A DNA stretch of 64,000 nt from Malus domestica (Eukaryota > Streptophyta > Magnoliopsida > Rosales > Rosaceae): positions 25,535,501 to 25,599,500 of the forward strand of contig NC_091661.1 in NCBI RefSeq assembly GCF_042453785.1. The letters run 5' to 3'. The notes under the pieces were generated by a model, which saw only the letters and a list, made by a program, of their open reading frames with translations, had not been told where the DNA came from and ran no database searches. The translations under genes were made by a program, and so were the position numbers. Below, in pieces: positions 1 through 12,787 of this stretch. Within the stretch, counting starts at the first letter, position 1. Each line of letters begins with the position of its first letter.

Positions 1-307
1 AGGTTTACTCTCTCTGTTCTTAGAAAATATAAAAAATAAAAGTTTGTGGGCATGTCTTTAAATGATGTTAGGCCAGTGGTCCAAATCCTATCTACTAATA
101 ATTATGTTTTTAAATAAATCACTTTAGGCGTAGTTTGGTTTAAAGGATTGGATAGGATTGGATTAAATTACCTATGATGTTTAAGGTATATTGAAATATG
201 AAATTACAAAACTGTGTACAACTTGTAAGTGGTCGATGAATTATTTTATTAAAAAAACTTATCTACTGCAACGCTCGATGTGGGATGAATTTAAACGATA
301 ATTTTTT

Positions 308-452
308 GGGAACTTTAATGCAAAGCTCTCGATAATGTTCACTTTAACAAAAAAATTATATTTTTACTCTAAAAAGTCAATCCTGGTACTATTCACTTAC
401 AACTTTTTTTTTCCGTTAAAATTTAAAGTTTTCAAGTTATTTTCATTAGTTT
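308..452. mobile_element. MITE family A, copy 1 (degenerate)
   Basis: This is the most divergent of six copies in the window (others near 19.6, 21.3, 35.8, 53.2 and 59.7 kb). It starts with GGGAACTTTAA, carries the core words AAAGTCAATCCTGGTACTA and TTCACTTA, and ends in TTTTCATTAGTTTT. The orientation matches the 53.1 and 59.7 kb copies. No coding capacity. Confidence 0.6.
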
Positions 453-749
453 TTTTTTTTGCGTCTAATCATTTTGAGCATCTTAAGAAAACCATCGGCA
501 TCTACATTCGTTATACCTTAAATTTTAGCCGACTATTGATTCTGATTCAGACATGCATCCGCATCTCAGATTCAACTATTAAATTGCTAATGAAATGACC
601 TATGGTTTTGTTTATGCGTCTAATGAATTATTAAACATGTAATTAAGCTCAATTAACAAGAAGTCACCACATCATCGTTGGCTTGGTGGCTACTTGCTAC
701 CTAACCTCAACAACTCTTTTCCTTCTCTCTCCAATAATTTCTTTACGAC

Positions 750-1160
750 TTAATTAGATTAATAGTTCTGTGGTTATAAGATAGTTGAAAGATAGCATTT
801 GTGGTAAAAAAAAAAAACATTATGATTTAAACCATGTGATACAATATGTTAGAATTGATGCTCAAAATTGAAAATTTCGTCAACTTTTTATTAATTGTTA
901 GTACATAAGCCGACCCCACGTGTTAACAATTAACGGAAATGTTCATTTTAGCCTAATATGTGTATAGAGATTAAAGAGTTCCGTTTTAGTCTAATATGTG
1001 CAGCTTATATACTAATAATCAACAACAAAATTGACGAAATTTTCAATTTTGAATATAAATCATAACAGACTTTACCACAAAAGATTAGATCCTAATTTTT
1101 TAACCACAAGAAATATTTTTCAACTATTTTATAACCACAAAAACTATTAATTCAATTAGG
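750..1160. mobile_element. Long inverted-repeat MITE
   Basis: The arms at about 750-910 and 1010-1160 are imperfect reverse complements. They share TTAATAG, TGTGGTTATAA, ATAGTTGAAA, TTGTGGTAA and AAATTGAAAATTTCGTCAA in mirrored order. The centre holds a GTTAACAATTAAC palindrome. No ORF of note, and no clear target-site duplication could be read, so the superfamily is left open. A foldback transposon derivative is the best reading. Confidence 0.6.
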
Positions 1161-1872
1161 CCTTTATTTAATTTCCAAGTAAATGGCGACCCGGAATAAA
1201 GGTGGGTGTAATTTCCGAAATTGAAAAATAGAAATATTTACTAATTTACCCATGAACTTGTATGAAGCTGTAATTTTTTTTCTGAATTTTAATTAGTCAA
1301 TTTTCCTTGAACTTTAGTCTTAAGCCATTTACCTGCTAGAACTTTGATAAATAGACAATTTTTCCCTTGGTGTTAGTTCATTCAAGAAATAAACGGTTAA
1401 AATTAAAATTCAGAGAAAATTTGATTATGTATAAAAGTTCAAAAAAGTAATCGGTTAAAATTAAAATTATAAAAATAATTGATTAATTATAAAAATTCAG
1501 AAGTTAATCAACTAAAATTAAAATTCAGAAAGCCAACGACAAATGTGCCTTAGAAAAATACACAAATTCACAGCCACTTGATGCAAATAAAATGAACACT
1601 CACCATCAGATGATTCAGATGGATGGGATTGGTGGGGCCTCTCCATAAAAAAGAAAGGATCAGAGGGCCCTTTGAGTCTTGAAAGTTGAAACGCATCCAC
1701 AACACACATGTTTTTGCTTGCTCATATCACGATTAATTAACAGCTTAATAACTTAATTACGTACAAAATACCCTTAAAACGAAAGCATTACATATGAGAA
1801 AATAACAAAAACTCGATTGAAGATTGGCTTGAATGATGATCGTACAACGATTTGAGACGTAATTAACGGTAA
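1161..1872. other. Intergenic, 3' flank of the aquaporin gene
   Basis: AT-rich DNA with short reiterated words around GGTTAAAATTAAAATT (about 1390-1530). No gene is supported. The part next to 1872 probably contains the 3' UTR of the minus-strand aquaporin gene. Confidence 0.5.
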
Positions 1873-3149
1873 TCACTTGGACTTGAAAGGGATGGCCCTG
1901 ATCACAACCACGTGGTACAAAGCTGCAAGTGCTGCCCCAATGAACGGTCCAACCCAGAATATCCACTGCCACAATGAAAAATAAAATAAACTAAAAGTTA
2001 GAACAAAAGTTCAGAAGCCATTGAATGCGTTTTTGAAATTGGAATACAACAATGGCTTTTGGAGAGTGCTCCCCACAAAAGCACTTTCATTCAAGAACAG
2101 TAGTGCTTCTTGTAAAAGCAGTTTTGGATCAATTAGGAAGGCTTACGTGGTCATCCCAGGCATGCTTCTTGTTGTAGATGATGGCAGCGCCAAGACTTCT
2201 TGCTGGGTTGATGCCAGTTCCGGTGACGGGGATGGTGGCCAAGTGCACCAAGAACACGGCGAACCCAATTGGCAACGGAGCCAAAATCTGTTCAAAACCC
2301 ATTCAAAATTCACAGCCAGTTAATCACCAAACCAAATAAAACGCCAACAAAATAATAAAATCAGGAAGTTCAAGCTCAGCTAGGCAAATGATCGGAGACT
2401 AGACATGCGTACCGGAACGTGGGAGTCTCTGGCGCTACGCTTAGCGTCAGTGGCGGAGAAAACGGTGTAGACGAGGACAAAGGTGCCGATGATCTCAGCA
2501 CCAAGTCCTTGACCCTTGGTGTAACCATGGGCAACAGAGTTGGCACCACCGCCCAGCATCTCGAAGGTGGAGCTCTTCTCGAAGCCCTTCACGACGGCGG
2601 CACCGGCGATAGCTCCGAGGGTCTGCATAACTATGTAGAACACCGCCCTGGTCAGCGACAGCTTCCTGGCCAAAAACAGCCCGAAAGTCACCGCCGGGTT
2701 TATGTGACCACCTGAGATATAAACAATAAGATCAACCCCGTTAATCAAGATTTATTTATAATTAAGAATGGATAAATGACACGGCTGCGTTTTATGGGGG
2801 GAAATTAATTACCGGAGATGCCGGCGGTGCTGTAGACGAGGGCGAAGATGGTCCCGCCAAAAGCCCAAGCGATTCCTTGAATCCCGACCGTCGTGCACTT
2901 CGACTTCGACTTGACAACGCCCATCACCGTCAAGATTGTGATGTAGAGGAACAGGAAAGTGGCGATGAACTCGGCGATCCCGGCCCTGTAGAACGACCAT
3001 GACGTCAGCTCGCCGGGCTCGAACAGTGGAGCAGGCGGTGGTTCCTTGTAGTCCTTCCCGTCGTCCTGGCTCTGAGCCGACGTCCCGATCGGCTGCCTCT
3101 CTGAGTACTTGTTCGCTCCCAGCCTAACATCCTCTTCCTTGCCCTCCAT
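1873..3149 (-). CDS. PIP1: Plasma-membrane aquaporin, PIP1 subfamily
   Basis: Water-channel protein of the plasma membrane. Four exons read on the minus strand: 3149-2813, 2711-2413, 2287-2147 and 1965-1873, all with GT-AG borders. They join to 289 residues, the usual PIP1 length (about 286-289). Visible features are an acidic N-terminus starting [15 protein letters not shown], the first pore motif [11 protein letters not shown], the second [11 protein letters not shown], the RDSHVP loop, and a C-terminus ending IRAIPFKSK. The long N-terminus and this C-terminus fit PIP1 rather than PIP2. PIP1 proteins usually need a PIP2 partner to reach the plasma membrane (family knowledge). A TATA-like box lies about 130 bp upstream. 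The last intron (1966-2146) contains a transposon-like segment rich in AAAGCACTTT/AGTGCTTCTT words. Confidence 0.96.
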
Positions 3150-3274
3150 TATCGCTTTACGTACAAGATCAGACCAAGCAGATATCGAGCTCTCGGTGAC
3201 TGATGACCGTTGGATCTTTTTGATCTGAGAGTGTGAGGAATGGCTGTGTTATGAGTGGATTTACAGGGAGGGAC

Positions 3275-3282
3275 TTATATAG
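3275..3282 (-). promoter_or_regulatory. TATA box of the PIP1 gene
   Basis: CTATATAA on the minus strand, about 126 bp before the ATG. The downstream leader has no ATG that clearly competes. Position and sequence suit a core promoter; the transcription start is not shown. Confidence 0.6.
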
Positions 3283-5792
3283 CACAGCGAGCGCCTGAGT
3301 TTTGGAAGCTGGTGAAGTGAGGGAGGGTGGTGGCGGGACCCAACGGCTTTATTAATTTTGATTTTATTTAACTTATTTATTTTTATTACCATGTGAGCGA
3401 CCAATGATTTTTAACAAGCTGTGGTAATTTTTTGCACAGAGTCGTTAATTTGACATAAACGACATAATAATAGTAGGTAGTTGTTTAATTCGTCATCTAG
3501 TCGGATTATTATCAAGTTACATGTTAATAATTTGTTAACAAATCATGTTGTTATCGAATTAACGGTTAAGAACATGATAAGATAATATGTATAACATGAA
3601 AATGATCCATTTGCTAGGTCTAGACATTAGCATGATAATTTTATCATGACACGTTAAACCAATACGAAACGACATGGCTTGTTAAGTAATCGGATTGTTA
3701 TTGTGTCGGCAGTTAACAACTGTTAAAATAATAAATTTGATACGATATAATTTGTTAAGATAACTAGAAAATGCCTAGAAAATAATACAAAACATGACAA
3801 ATATGATTCGTTTGTTAGGTCTAATTTTCTAGGCATTTCACGAAAAGTGACGTGTAAATAGGCTAAAGAAAATTAGTAAGTTACTTTCCACGTGGCGCGA
3901 TTGTGTTCGCAAATTGTATGAGGTACTGCACCGTCCAATCACATCATCTACAGTTAAATAGTGCTTCAGACTGCGTATTTCAATTGATGAGATGAGACAG
4001 AACAACGGGTCTATCATTTGAATTTTGGTTTGTTTGACAAATTGTTGTGCCTAACTCTTATTAATGCGTGGGCACGGTTCGGAATGAATCCGTTTGTTTC
4101 TCAACGTAAGCAAATTAATTGGCAGTGAAGTTATGCAATGCAATTTGTTTTAGTTATAACTAAATTAAGAAGAGATAATAATCAAATCACGATTGAGTCA
4201 TTTAATCGATTCGATTTATATATAGGTCGCGTTGCATCAAAGCAAACTACTTATAATTTGGTTCGGTTCGTTTGAAAATACTTTCTTAGTGCTAAAATTG
4301 AATCAAACGCGTGAAATCGGTTTGATTCAACTAGTTTTGTACCTACTCTTTAAGTTAGTTATCCGTGATCGAGCGAGTAACTCTTAATTGTTTATTGGGT
4401 TATTATCTGAAGCAAAATTCAACATCTACTATCGTCTATAGTTAAGTTTATACGATAATGCTTGGCTCGTGCTTTTAATTAATCAATTTTTATGCTAACT
4501 GCTAGGTGGCAGCAGGTAAAGAAGCCTTCAATCATTTATCATCTGATGTGTTTGATTCTCTCCATCCATTTAATTATGTTATTTTTATTATATATAAATA
4601 ATATGATACCAACCCATGATTAATTTTTTCTTCGTTCTGCAAAGGCTGCAAACACTCAAAGGATATGAACTGCTGTGTACAAAGACAACTCCTTTCGCTT
4701 AAACAACAAATTATCAAGGCTGTAATGGGATCATGGAATTAAATATGCTATAAAAATTATGGTACCGCTCCACTATCACAATATGTGGCCTCGCAGTTTT
4801 GCGATGATTTATACGGTCGTTGTGTTGATCTGTTGTGTCTATTATGTTTTTGTTATAAATTCGTACTTGTAATATTTTGTATGGTAGGATAGTGTTTGTG
4901 GTAGCCGTATAGGGTTTACTGTTGTTTGTTTCATTACACAAATTTACTTCAGATTAATTTCTTGGTCACTAGAACTGATGTCCTCGATTGGCAACCTTTG
5001 TAATTATTTGTGAAGTTCAATGAAATACCATTCTATCGCTTCTTGTAAAAAAGAAATTCTAAAAAAATAAATAAAAAGGCTTGCCAATGCATTAGTAATG
5101 GAGTCTCATAGTTTAGTTTTGTAGTAATCGCAATGACGTTTTTGGATAATGAAAAATAATGTTGCATGTCGTTATATTTAATCATCTCCCATTCTTTATG
5201 GGATAATGTTTCCCCCATTTTTTTGTGCCATAATTCATAGGTTATATATATATAGAATTTGGAGGCATCACATGGGGTGGAGCTTTGATGACCTAGCCCG
5301 ACGGCCCGTCATTTGAACGTTTCAAACTCAAATACATTTAGAAATTGAAACGCGTATGATTGATGTCGTTTGGACCACATGCGCACCATGGTAGTGGCTG
5401 GCTAGTCAGCTTCACAAGTGGGCTCTCAAATTAGTACTGGAAAATTTTCTTATTTTTGCCAAAAGAAAAGAAAGACATACTTTTTCTTAAAGCGTATGGC
5501 TGAAAAAAGTTATCTTAATTAACATACTATGTATTTTTGTTGTTGCCGATGGGATGCTCTATATCATATAGCTTGAATTGCATCGCGGAAGGTGTCGCGT
5601 GGGAGATAAAGCTATGCAATGTCGCGTTATTTAGTGATTTTGTGTAAATTATTTGAGACTTCCATGGCGTAAAATAGTAATAAACACACACACACACTAG
5701 ACTTTACTCATTAGAATCATCACTATGCAAAAATCCTTACCGTCTTTATCACGTCTTTCATTTTCCTTCTTCAATTTGTTGCAAAGTATCAT
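3283..5792. other. Intergenic, aquaporin upstream region and decayed repeats
   Basis: No gene supported. About 3430-3840 is repeat-like, with two diverged versions of a GTTAGGTCTA-containing word (near 3615 and 3815) and TAGAAAATGCCTAGAAAAT facing ATTTTCTAGGCATT. The short ORFs here have no recognisable domain and biased AT composition. Confidence 0.45.
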
Positions 5793-5801
5793 TAGTAGTA
5801 T

Positions 5802-6023
5802 GAACCTGGCTTCTCTGCCCTCCCACTTTCCATACACTTCCATCTATTTCTATTTGTACGGTCACGGTTAAGGCACGTCAATATTTTATATTACTATTGT
5901 TTTTTATCTTATTATCTGTATAAAAAAAAATCAATATAAAATATTGACGTAGCTTAACCGTGACCGCACAAAATAGGGGGGATGGGAGTGTATGGGAAGT
6001 GGGAGGGCAGAGAAGCCGGGTCC
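5802..6023. mobile_element. Mutator-like MITE family D, copy 1
   Basis: A 222-bp foldback element. Its arms of about 100 bp pair almost to the centre (left GGCTTCTCTGCCCTCCCAC, right the reverse complement; inner arms carry GGTCACGGTTAAG and CAATATTTTATATT). It is flanked by a perfect 9-bp direct repeat TAGTAGTAT at 5793-5801 and 6024-6032. A 9-bp duplication with long arms points to a Mutator-type transposase. A second family member lies near 11.4 kb. Confidence 0.85.
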
Positions 6024-6032
6024 TAGTAGTAT

Positions 6033-8303
6033 AGTCATTTTCAGTGAATGGAAGAATGTAGTGATCGATGTCAGCTAAAGGAACATCAAACAAATTTCGT
6101 GTGGGGTATTCCAATATCGCGTAAAAATTGACCTTTTTTAAACTATCGTGGTATTTTGCGTTAAATCGTAAAATCTCTTCCGTGACGCGATATTTCGCGC
6201 TAGATTGCAATATCGAGTGTTTTTTTTTAAACTATGCTCTAAACTACTTCATTTCACGAGAATTGATTAATTAATCTAATTCATATTTGATGTGAAATTA
6301 CTAAATTGTCATGCTTAACCTCGCTACGTAGTTGTAAAAAAATTGATATATTTATCTTCAAATGAAGACTATGTAGGATGGATAACAATGACACAAGAGA
6401 CAATTATTCTTTAATCAGAAACATAAATAATATAATCAAATGGCTCAAAATCTTTTAACACATGTTGACAAATCGCTGATTACATATTTTGATTCTTAAA
6501 TCATGATTAGGTAGCTGCAGCCGCCCGTTGGATTAGGGCCACTACTTTGCTTCTTGCTGATTTGGCAGCACATGGTGTTTTCTGGAGTAAGCTTGACCAG
6601 CTACTCTATGCAAACAAATGAATACAAACGACATTAGAGAAAGAAGAACCGAACACAGAACTTAAGGTCAGTGGCGAAGACAGAAAATCAAATTACAACG
6701 ATCTTTAGGCTATAGAAAGAAATTAGTTTTTGAAGTATAATTTTTTTTTTGTACTCGTATGGAAAATTTTGATCAAACAAGAATGGTGGAGCTTTAAATT
6801 TTGTATGAAAAATTTAGTACTGAAATGATTAGATCGTAAGAGACAAATTTAGTATTGAAATGATTAGATCGTAAGAACAAAACTTGTTTATAGATGTTGA
6901 TAAAATAAAAAAAAAACACATTCGAACAAAAGTTTAAGATGATGACTTTAAAATTTGATATTGCTCTAGACTGTATATGCCTTTGTTTTATATTGACGGG
7001 CCAAAAATAAGGCAAATTATAAGGGGTTTTTTTTCCTTTCAATTTAAAAAAAAAAAAAAATCTAGAAAGTGTTGGAAAGTGTTGGAAGACTAGAGAGTCC
7101 CGAGGCTAGATGGAGTTGCAAAACCCCACTAACCAATAAACCACATTTTTGTAAAAGCATGTTGAGAGTACATACAAAAGGTTAAAATTTCAAGAGAGGT
7201 CTGGATTAATAGCATTGGTCTCCATGTGGTTCTGTCACTGCTTAAGATGTTGATGTATTGATTAACGTCCATAGCTAATTGAGTGATGTTGAAAATTTTC
7301 ATATAATGAGAATTCATCTACGATAATATCTCAAATCACTAATAAATATCGTGTAAAAAATTTAAACACGTAATAATATACCATTGATTATGACCATAAC
7401 ATCTGCTTTAGATAAAAATATAATAATTATAAAACTGCTGCAACCAAAAAGGTCAGATGTTCTATCATATTCACTTCATGACACAAAAGATGGAAACAAG
7501 TGATTGGGTAATTAGCATGCGACTCAAAAAGATATATAAAAAAGAAAAGATTACTTATTATGACAGATCTTGAAACTTAATTAGACTTTGGTTGCAAGCA
7601 ACAGACTAATGAATATCCTTTGTGGCAGACATTATAATCAAAGCATGCAATCATAATTAATCTCAGGTAAACTACAAATAATGAGACTTAGTTGGTCATG
7701 TTGGGATATTTTCGATACAAACTTTAGTCTGCCCTCACTCCTACAAAATTTACATTTTTATACTATTGTTTGGACCTGATATTATGTCTTCGGCCTGTGT
7801 AATCAAGGTCATTGGATAAATAGAGTTCTAGACCGTTGAATGTGAGAGATGCTAGTTATTGTTGGGGATATTTGATCATAATAATTGTCTCTTAATAACG
7901 TATTGAATTATCTTTGCACTTTCTTGTTGTTTGGGATTGAAATAACGGTAAAAAATGAGTTAACCCAATTTGAAAAGCCATGAAACTCGGCCCAATAATA
8001 ATTCCTCTAGCCAATGGGCTTTCAGCCCAAAAGAGGATTGATTTGACAGAGTTCTTATGGAAGTAGGATTGTGAAAGGATTAAGTTTAGACGTGGCTCGG
8101 TCGAGGTGAACTGAATTTGCCAAGGATGAGAAAGAGCTCTATTTAGATGTGAATAATTCTAAAGATCAAAATTCATTCTTCGTCCGCCCAATCTCAGTTA
8201 TCAGTTAGTACGCCCGCATTTACAAAAAGAATGTAGTTAGCTCATAGTTACTCAGCCTGCGCCACGTAAACTTTGTAATTCTTAAAGTCAAAAAACTATA
8301 GGG
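6033..8303. other. Intergenic, no gene seen
   Basis: AT-rich. A small tandem duplication around TGAAATGATTAGATCGTAAG occurs at about 6822-6880, and GTGTTGGAA is repeated at about 7068-7085. Short ORFs lack recognisable motifs. No RNA gene was recognised. Confidence 0.45.
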
Positions 8304-8421
8304 CAATGTTATTGATAGTTCAAAAATCTCATTCTATACTCCTCAAAAGTGTATTTTTATTTCCAAATATAGAAAGTAAGGAGTGTAGAATGTGAATTTT
8401 GGAGTGCTAATAACAATTTCC
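8304..8421. mobile_element. Short palindromic MITE family C, copy 1
   Basis: About 118 bp whose ends mirror each other: ATTGATAGTTCAAAAATCTC at the left and TTTTGGAGTGCTAATAACAAT at the right. The middle holds AAAGTGTATTTTTATTTCC and ATAGAAAGTAAGGAGTGTAGA. A close relative is at 41196-41314. No coding capacity. Confidence 0.7.
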
Positions 8422-9339
8422 AAACTATATATTAAGTAATTAGCTAGGCATTCGGATCTTGGATTCCCTCTAACAAGCAAGAAATAATATAACTACATAA
8501 GCGCGAGCCAGAAACACAAAAATAAACCAATCACATATACTTAACCAACACAATAATTTACTAGTTTACTTAATATGAGCTATCTATCTCCCTGAGTTGC
8601 TATCATATGCATATTTTCACGGAGTTAAATTACAATTTAGAAGTGTTCAAGTATCTTCCTCACATGTAAGTAGTCTTTACTACAATGGTGGAAAGATGTT
8701 AAACTCTTGCATGATGGCTTGAGTTTGAACCCTATCAGTGACTAACCTTACATCTAACGTAAAAAAATCGATCATTTGACGGGAAAAAAAATAAATAAAA
8801 AAATCTTCCTCACTCACTCGTAATCGCTCGTAAATAGGGTTCACAGATCATGAATCATATGACTAGTAGAAAACCAAAACACTGCAACTTTCATGCAGTC
8901 CTCGCTCCAGTCACTCAACGGGAGCTTTCAATCTTTCCATAAGATCCGACCGCTCACCTACACTACACCGACCCGTTATTCCTCAACATATAACTAAACA
9001 TGCATCAACTAAATCATTCATTGATTTCTTATACAACTCTAAAAATGTATAGGCAATCTAACATATATTATCATGTGTCTATCTCTCTTTTTCTGCACTG
9101 TATAAAGTCGCTCTCCTAGCTAGGTTCTTAAAATGGACGTGCACCGTCAAGTTTACTATTTTATGGGCCTCCTTTGGCATTTCCTGTCTAATCATATCGA
9201 ACTATTAGGGTTTATTTACGATGTCCTGTATCGACCTATCGGTCTGGATCTGGTTGATGTACATTGCATTTAATTTGTAAATTTAATTTTTTCTTTCTTT
9301 TTTCAAGTGGGTTATTCTTATCATTTATTTATGTCACTT

Positions 9340-9937
9340 CTCTAAGGCTTTTTATATTAGCATCCCACAAAATGTTGAATGCACCCCACATTAAAACATA
9401 ATATTAATGACTTATTTACTCTATTATGTAATGACAATTTTGACCTTATTAGGTTTAAAAAATAATAATAATATTAACTTTTAACGTATTATTTATCTCA
9501 TTCAACTATCAAAACTCCTCACACCCTCCATTGTTGAATAAAACTCTAAGCAATGAAACTACAAACATGTTGATTAAGAAAAATTATTTTTGACGAATGG
9601 AACACGAAATTGATGTTTTGAAAACTTTGAAATCATTATTATTGTTATTGATAAACATTCAAATGAACCTAAACATTTTTTCAAATCATTCAATTTCAAA
9701 TCATTCGACAAACTAAAGTTTAGATGGTTTGAAATCATTCGGCAAAATTAAAAATGATTGTTATAAGATTTGAGAAATGTGGGGTGTATAAAAAATGTGA
9801 GGTGTGTATAGAAAATGTAAGGTGTATATTAAGAATGTGGGGTGTGAGGGTATTATGGGAAAGGAGGTGGGGTGTATTAAGTATGTGGGGTTTATTCAAC
9901 AATTTATGAGATGCTAATATAATAAGCCTTTCTCTAA
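9340..9937. mobile_element. Terminal-inverted-repeat element with GGGGTGT-type internal repeats
   Basis: The ends match as inverted repeats of about 50 bp: left CTCTAAGGCTTTTTATATTA, TAGCATC, TTGAAT and ACCCCAC; right the reverse complement with AAGCCTTTCTCTAA. The right half (9780-9895) holds irregular repeats of GTGGGGTGTATA/GTGAGGTGTGTATA. Length is about 598 bp with no ORF for a transposase, so it is a non-autonomous DNA transposon. No clear target duplication. Confidence 0.65.
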
Positions 9938-11070
9938 TAGTGATAGAGTCTACCAACGCATGTGGATCTAATCTTTATTATAAAAAAATAAAAAAAAAGA
10001 TAGTAAAAATACAATTTTTTTTTTCCTTCTCATGACGAAACCACCAATTCAAGAGAAATGTTGTCCAATATTTGGGAAGCAATAATGCTATTTAAGTAAG
10101 GACCGACTTTCACCGCCCATTGCATCATTCTTCCTCCCTTGTCTTTGACTCGTTGTAATGCGCATGGAATTCATGTTTTTCAATTCAATTATTGACCACT
10201 GACCGACTCCACTCTGGCCACTAGCGCGTACCCATTCACGTTCAGTCCATCGACATGTCGCATGACGCAAGATATTTGAATAAAATGTCTGTACGAAGCT
10301 GAGGAATGAATGAGTAGGAAGTTTAAAGTAATTGATCGAGTAACGTGGTTTGCGGACTTCATCTTTACCAACTAAAATATACCGACACTAAATGTTTCGT
10401 TTTTCCAACAAGAAGTGGTAACGGTATTTCATTGATCGTCGCTCATAAATACAAGGGTGCCAATTGTGTGCCCTGCTCCCTAAACCATTGAATATGTTAG
10501 TGATGCTGAACAATGTGGCGTGTGAATTTCAACTTTTCGGACGGAATTAACAATTACAGGCAGCGTTTTGGGCTAAAGAAGCCGGTAGGCCCAGTTAACT
10601 GTGTGGACCAAGGTCTGAGATTGAAATCGGTCTGTCACTATTTGGACTATGATCCATGACTTTGAGTCCTTCATTGGATGAGGCCTTCGTAATATTTTTG
10701 TTTTATGACCGATATGATAATTTACATTAGATTTATCTTGTTATGAGGAGAGAAATTTCAACACGAGATCTTAGATATAAGGACAAATGCTCTTAACCAA
10801 TAAATCGTACTACTAATTGGTTATACATGTATAATTTTACGAAATACCAAACATGTGACGAAGTGAATACTCTTTCTTTATGTCTCTCCTAGGATACGAT
10901 CCTCTTCGGATCCCATCCTTCTAGATCCTGGACCTTACCCGCCCAGCTGAATTCCTCCTAATTTGAGGTAATTTATTCACCACTTGTCTCATTGACGGTT
11001 TCACTTCATTGCCCAATGCATATTTCAGTTAATCTATGAGTTTTTACCTTGTCGAAATGCGCAATTTCAG

Positions 11071-11193
11071 TATGACGAGCTAAAGTACATCGTCAACGAC
11101 TACTACAATATTGCCAACTTCGACGATACCAATGCTTTTACTGGTAACCAGCTCCGGAAAAGGCACGACGCCAACTCGGACTTTGAAGAATAA
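11071..11193 (+). pseudogene. Orphan terminal-exon-like fragment
   Basis: Directly after a splice-acceptor-like GCAATTTCAG, a 40-codon open frame ends in TAA. It reads YDELKYIVNDYYNIANFDD in the first half and NAFTGNQLRKRHD then FEE at the end. Composition is charged and balanced, unlike the AT-rich surroundings, and looks like a real last exon. No partner exons were found upstream, so it may be a displaced gene fragment. I do not recognise the family. Confidence 0.35.
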
Positions 11194-11339
11194 GGATATG
11201 AAGGATTCAGATGAATGAAATCTAAAGAGAATCCCAACACAAAAATATCTTGTCTCTCTCATCGAATAGTAGTATATGTTTGGTTAAGGCTTTGTTCTTT
11301 CTTTTTTAATTCCCCTCCTGACAGGACCTTATAATTCAA

Positions 11340-11541
11340 GAGGTAGATTGTCTGCCCTCATGTTTGGGTGCTCTTTCCATCCCCTTCTATTTTATGCTGT
11401 CACGGTTAAGTTACGTTAACATTTTATATTAATTTTTTTTATAGAGATAATAAGACAAAAGACAATAAGAATATAAAATGTTAACATAGCTTAACTGTAA
11501 CGTACAAATAAAAGAAGATGAGAATGGTATCCAACAATAGT
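11340..11541. mobile_element. Mutator-like MITE family D, copy 2
   Basis: Same architecture and core words as the element at 5802-6023: left arm CCATCCCCTTCTATTTTATG then GTCACGGTTAAG and ACATTTTATATT, right arm the mirrored AATATAAAATGTTAACAT and GCTTAACTGTAACGTAC. More diverged than copy 1, with blurred outer ends and no readable target duplication. Confidence 0.7.
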
Positions 11542-11677
11542 GGAAATTCTTGGAATTGACATTTGCGATGCTCATTCTTGTGCAATCTGAAAATCCAGTA
11601 GCGTCATCTGGGTTTTTTCAACATTTAGACTAATATGCACACAAACATTGACTTTCCAATCGGAAAAGTTAAGCGTA

Positions 11678-11809
11678 AATATTTAAGTTAATTATGACAT
11701 TTGATCTCATCTTAAAATCGTTAAATTTCTGATCTAAAATATAAATATTTAAGTTAATTATGACATTTGATCTCATCTTAAAATCGTTAAATTTCCGATC
11801 TAAAATATT
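11678..11809. repeat. 66-bp tandem duplication
   Basis: Two adjacent copies of a 66-bp AT-rich unit starting AAATATTTAAGTTAATTATG, differing at one visible position (TTTCTGATC versus TTTCCGATC). A recent local duplication without coding content. Confidence 0.9.
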
Positions 11810-12753
11810 GACATGTAACTTGTGTTTGGAGTTATTTTTGACATTTTATTTTATTTTTATTTAATTGTTTGCGATGGGCAATAACGTAGGAACAACAATA
11901 TAAGTTTAATATTTATTATTATTTTAGAGGACAACTATATTTCAAGAACATGTGAAGATAAACTGGATCAGAATTATGTCATGTCGCTACACTAAGTTTG
12001 ATTTTTTGTTTAAGAATAAAAAATATTATCTAATTGCCTAATCATTATCATTTTTTAGTTTGTAGAAACCCTAGATTTTTTTGCTTTGTGCAAGACAAAT
12101 TTTTAGAAAGCGATTGGAGAGTTGAAATGTCCCAAATATCTCTAAATAGTCAATACTAGTTATGTGTAAGGCACACAACTTTTTCTTTTTAAAGAAAAAT
12201 CTAACAAAATTAGAAACATATGATAAAATAATTTCAAAAATTTGACACCATAAATCGCTTGAAGTTTTAGTTGATATATGATATTGTTACAGAAGACATG
12301 TAGAACATGTGATATTGACACGAAACGACGTCGTCAGGCGCATTGAAAAACTGGCAAAGGGAAGCGTCCGTTTTGACTACCGGGCAAAATAAAAAAAAAT
12401 CCTTTTCTCTCTTTCAAACATGGCGTGCTATTTTTCCATTACCAACGATAAATTTGACAAAAATCCGCTACGTCAACGTCATCGACGTCGTACACGTTCG
12501 CTCACACCAATCTTTCCGTCCACCCGTTCACACCCTAACCAAACCTCCTCCCCCCAGTCACAGGAGATCCCAAGCGACAACTTAACTCCTCATCAGCCAC
12601 CTCCGATCTGAGAACTAAACGTGAGTGCGGCCGTTGCTTACAGCGTCGACGATAATATCAAAGGCTCCAGCTGACCCGTCACAATACCCAATCTCATCTC
12701 AGCCATCCATTACTTCTCGTCTTATTATTACACCAGCGCCACACCGTATCAAT

Positions 12754-12754
12754 T

Positions 12755-12786
<32 letters not shown>

Positions 12787-12787
12787 T
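12754..12787 (+). repeat. CT microsatellite in the GT64 leader
   Basis: A TC/CT dinucleotide run interrupted by one TA, about 150 bp before the ATG of the glycosyltransferase gene. CT tracts are common in plant 5' leaders. Likely polymorphic in length. Confidence 0.9.

Noticed and set aside
5878-6210. 110-codon minus-strand open frame
   Set aside because: It runs through the foldback MITE and AT-rich flank; no domain and no protein-like composition.
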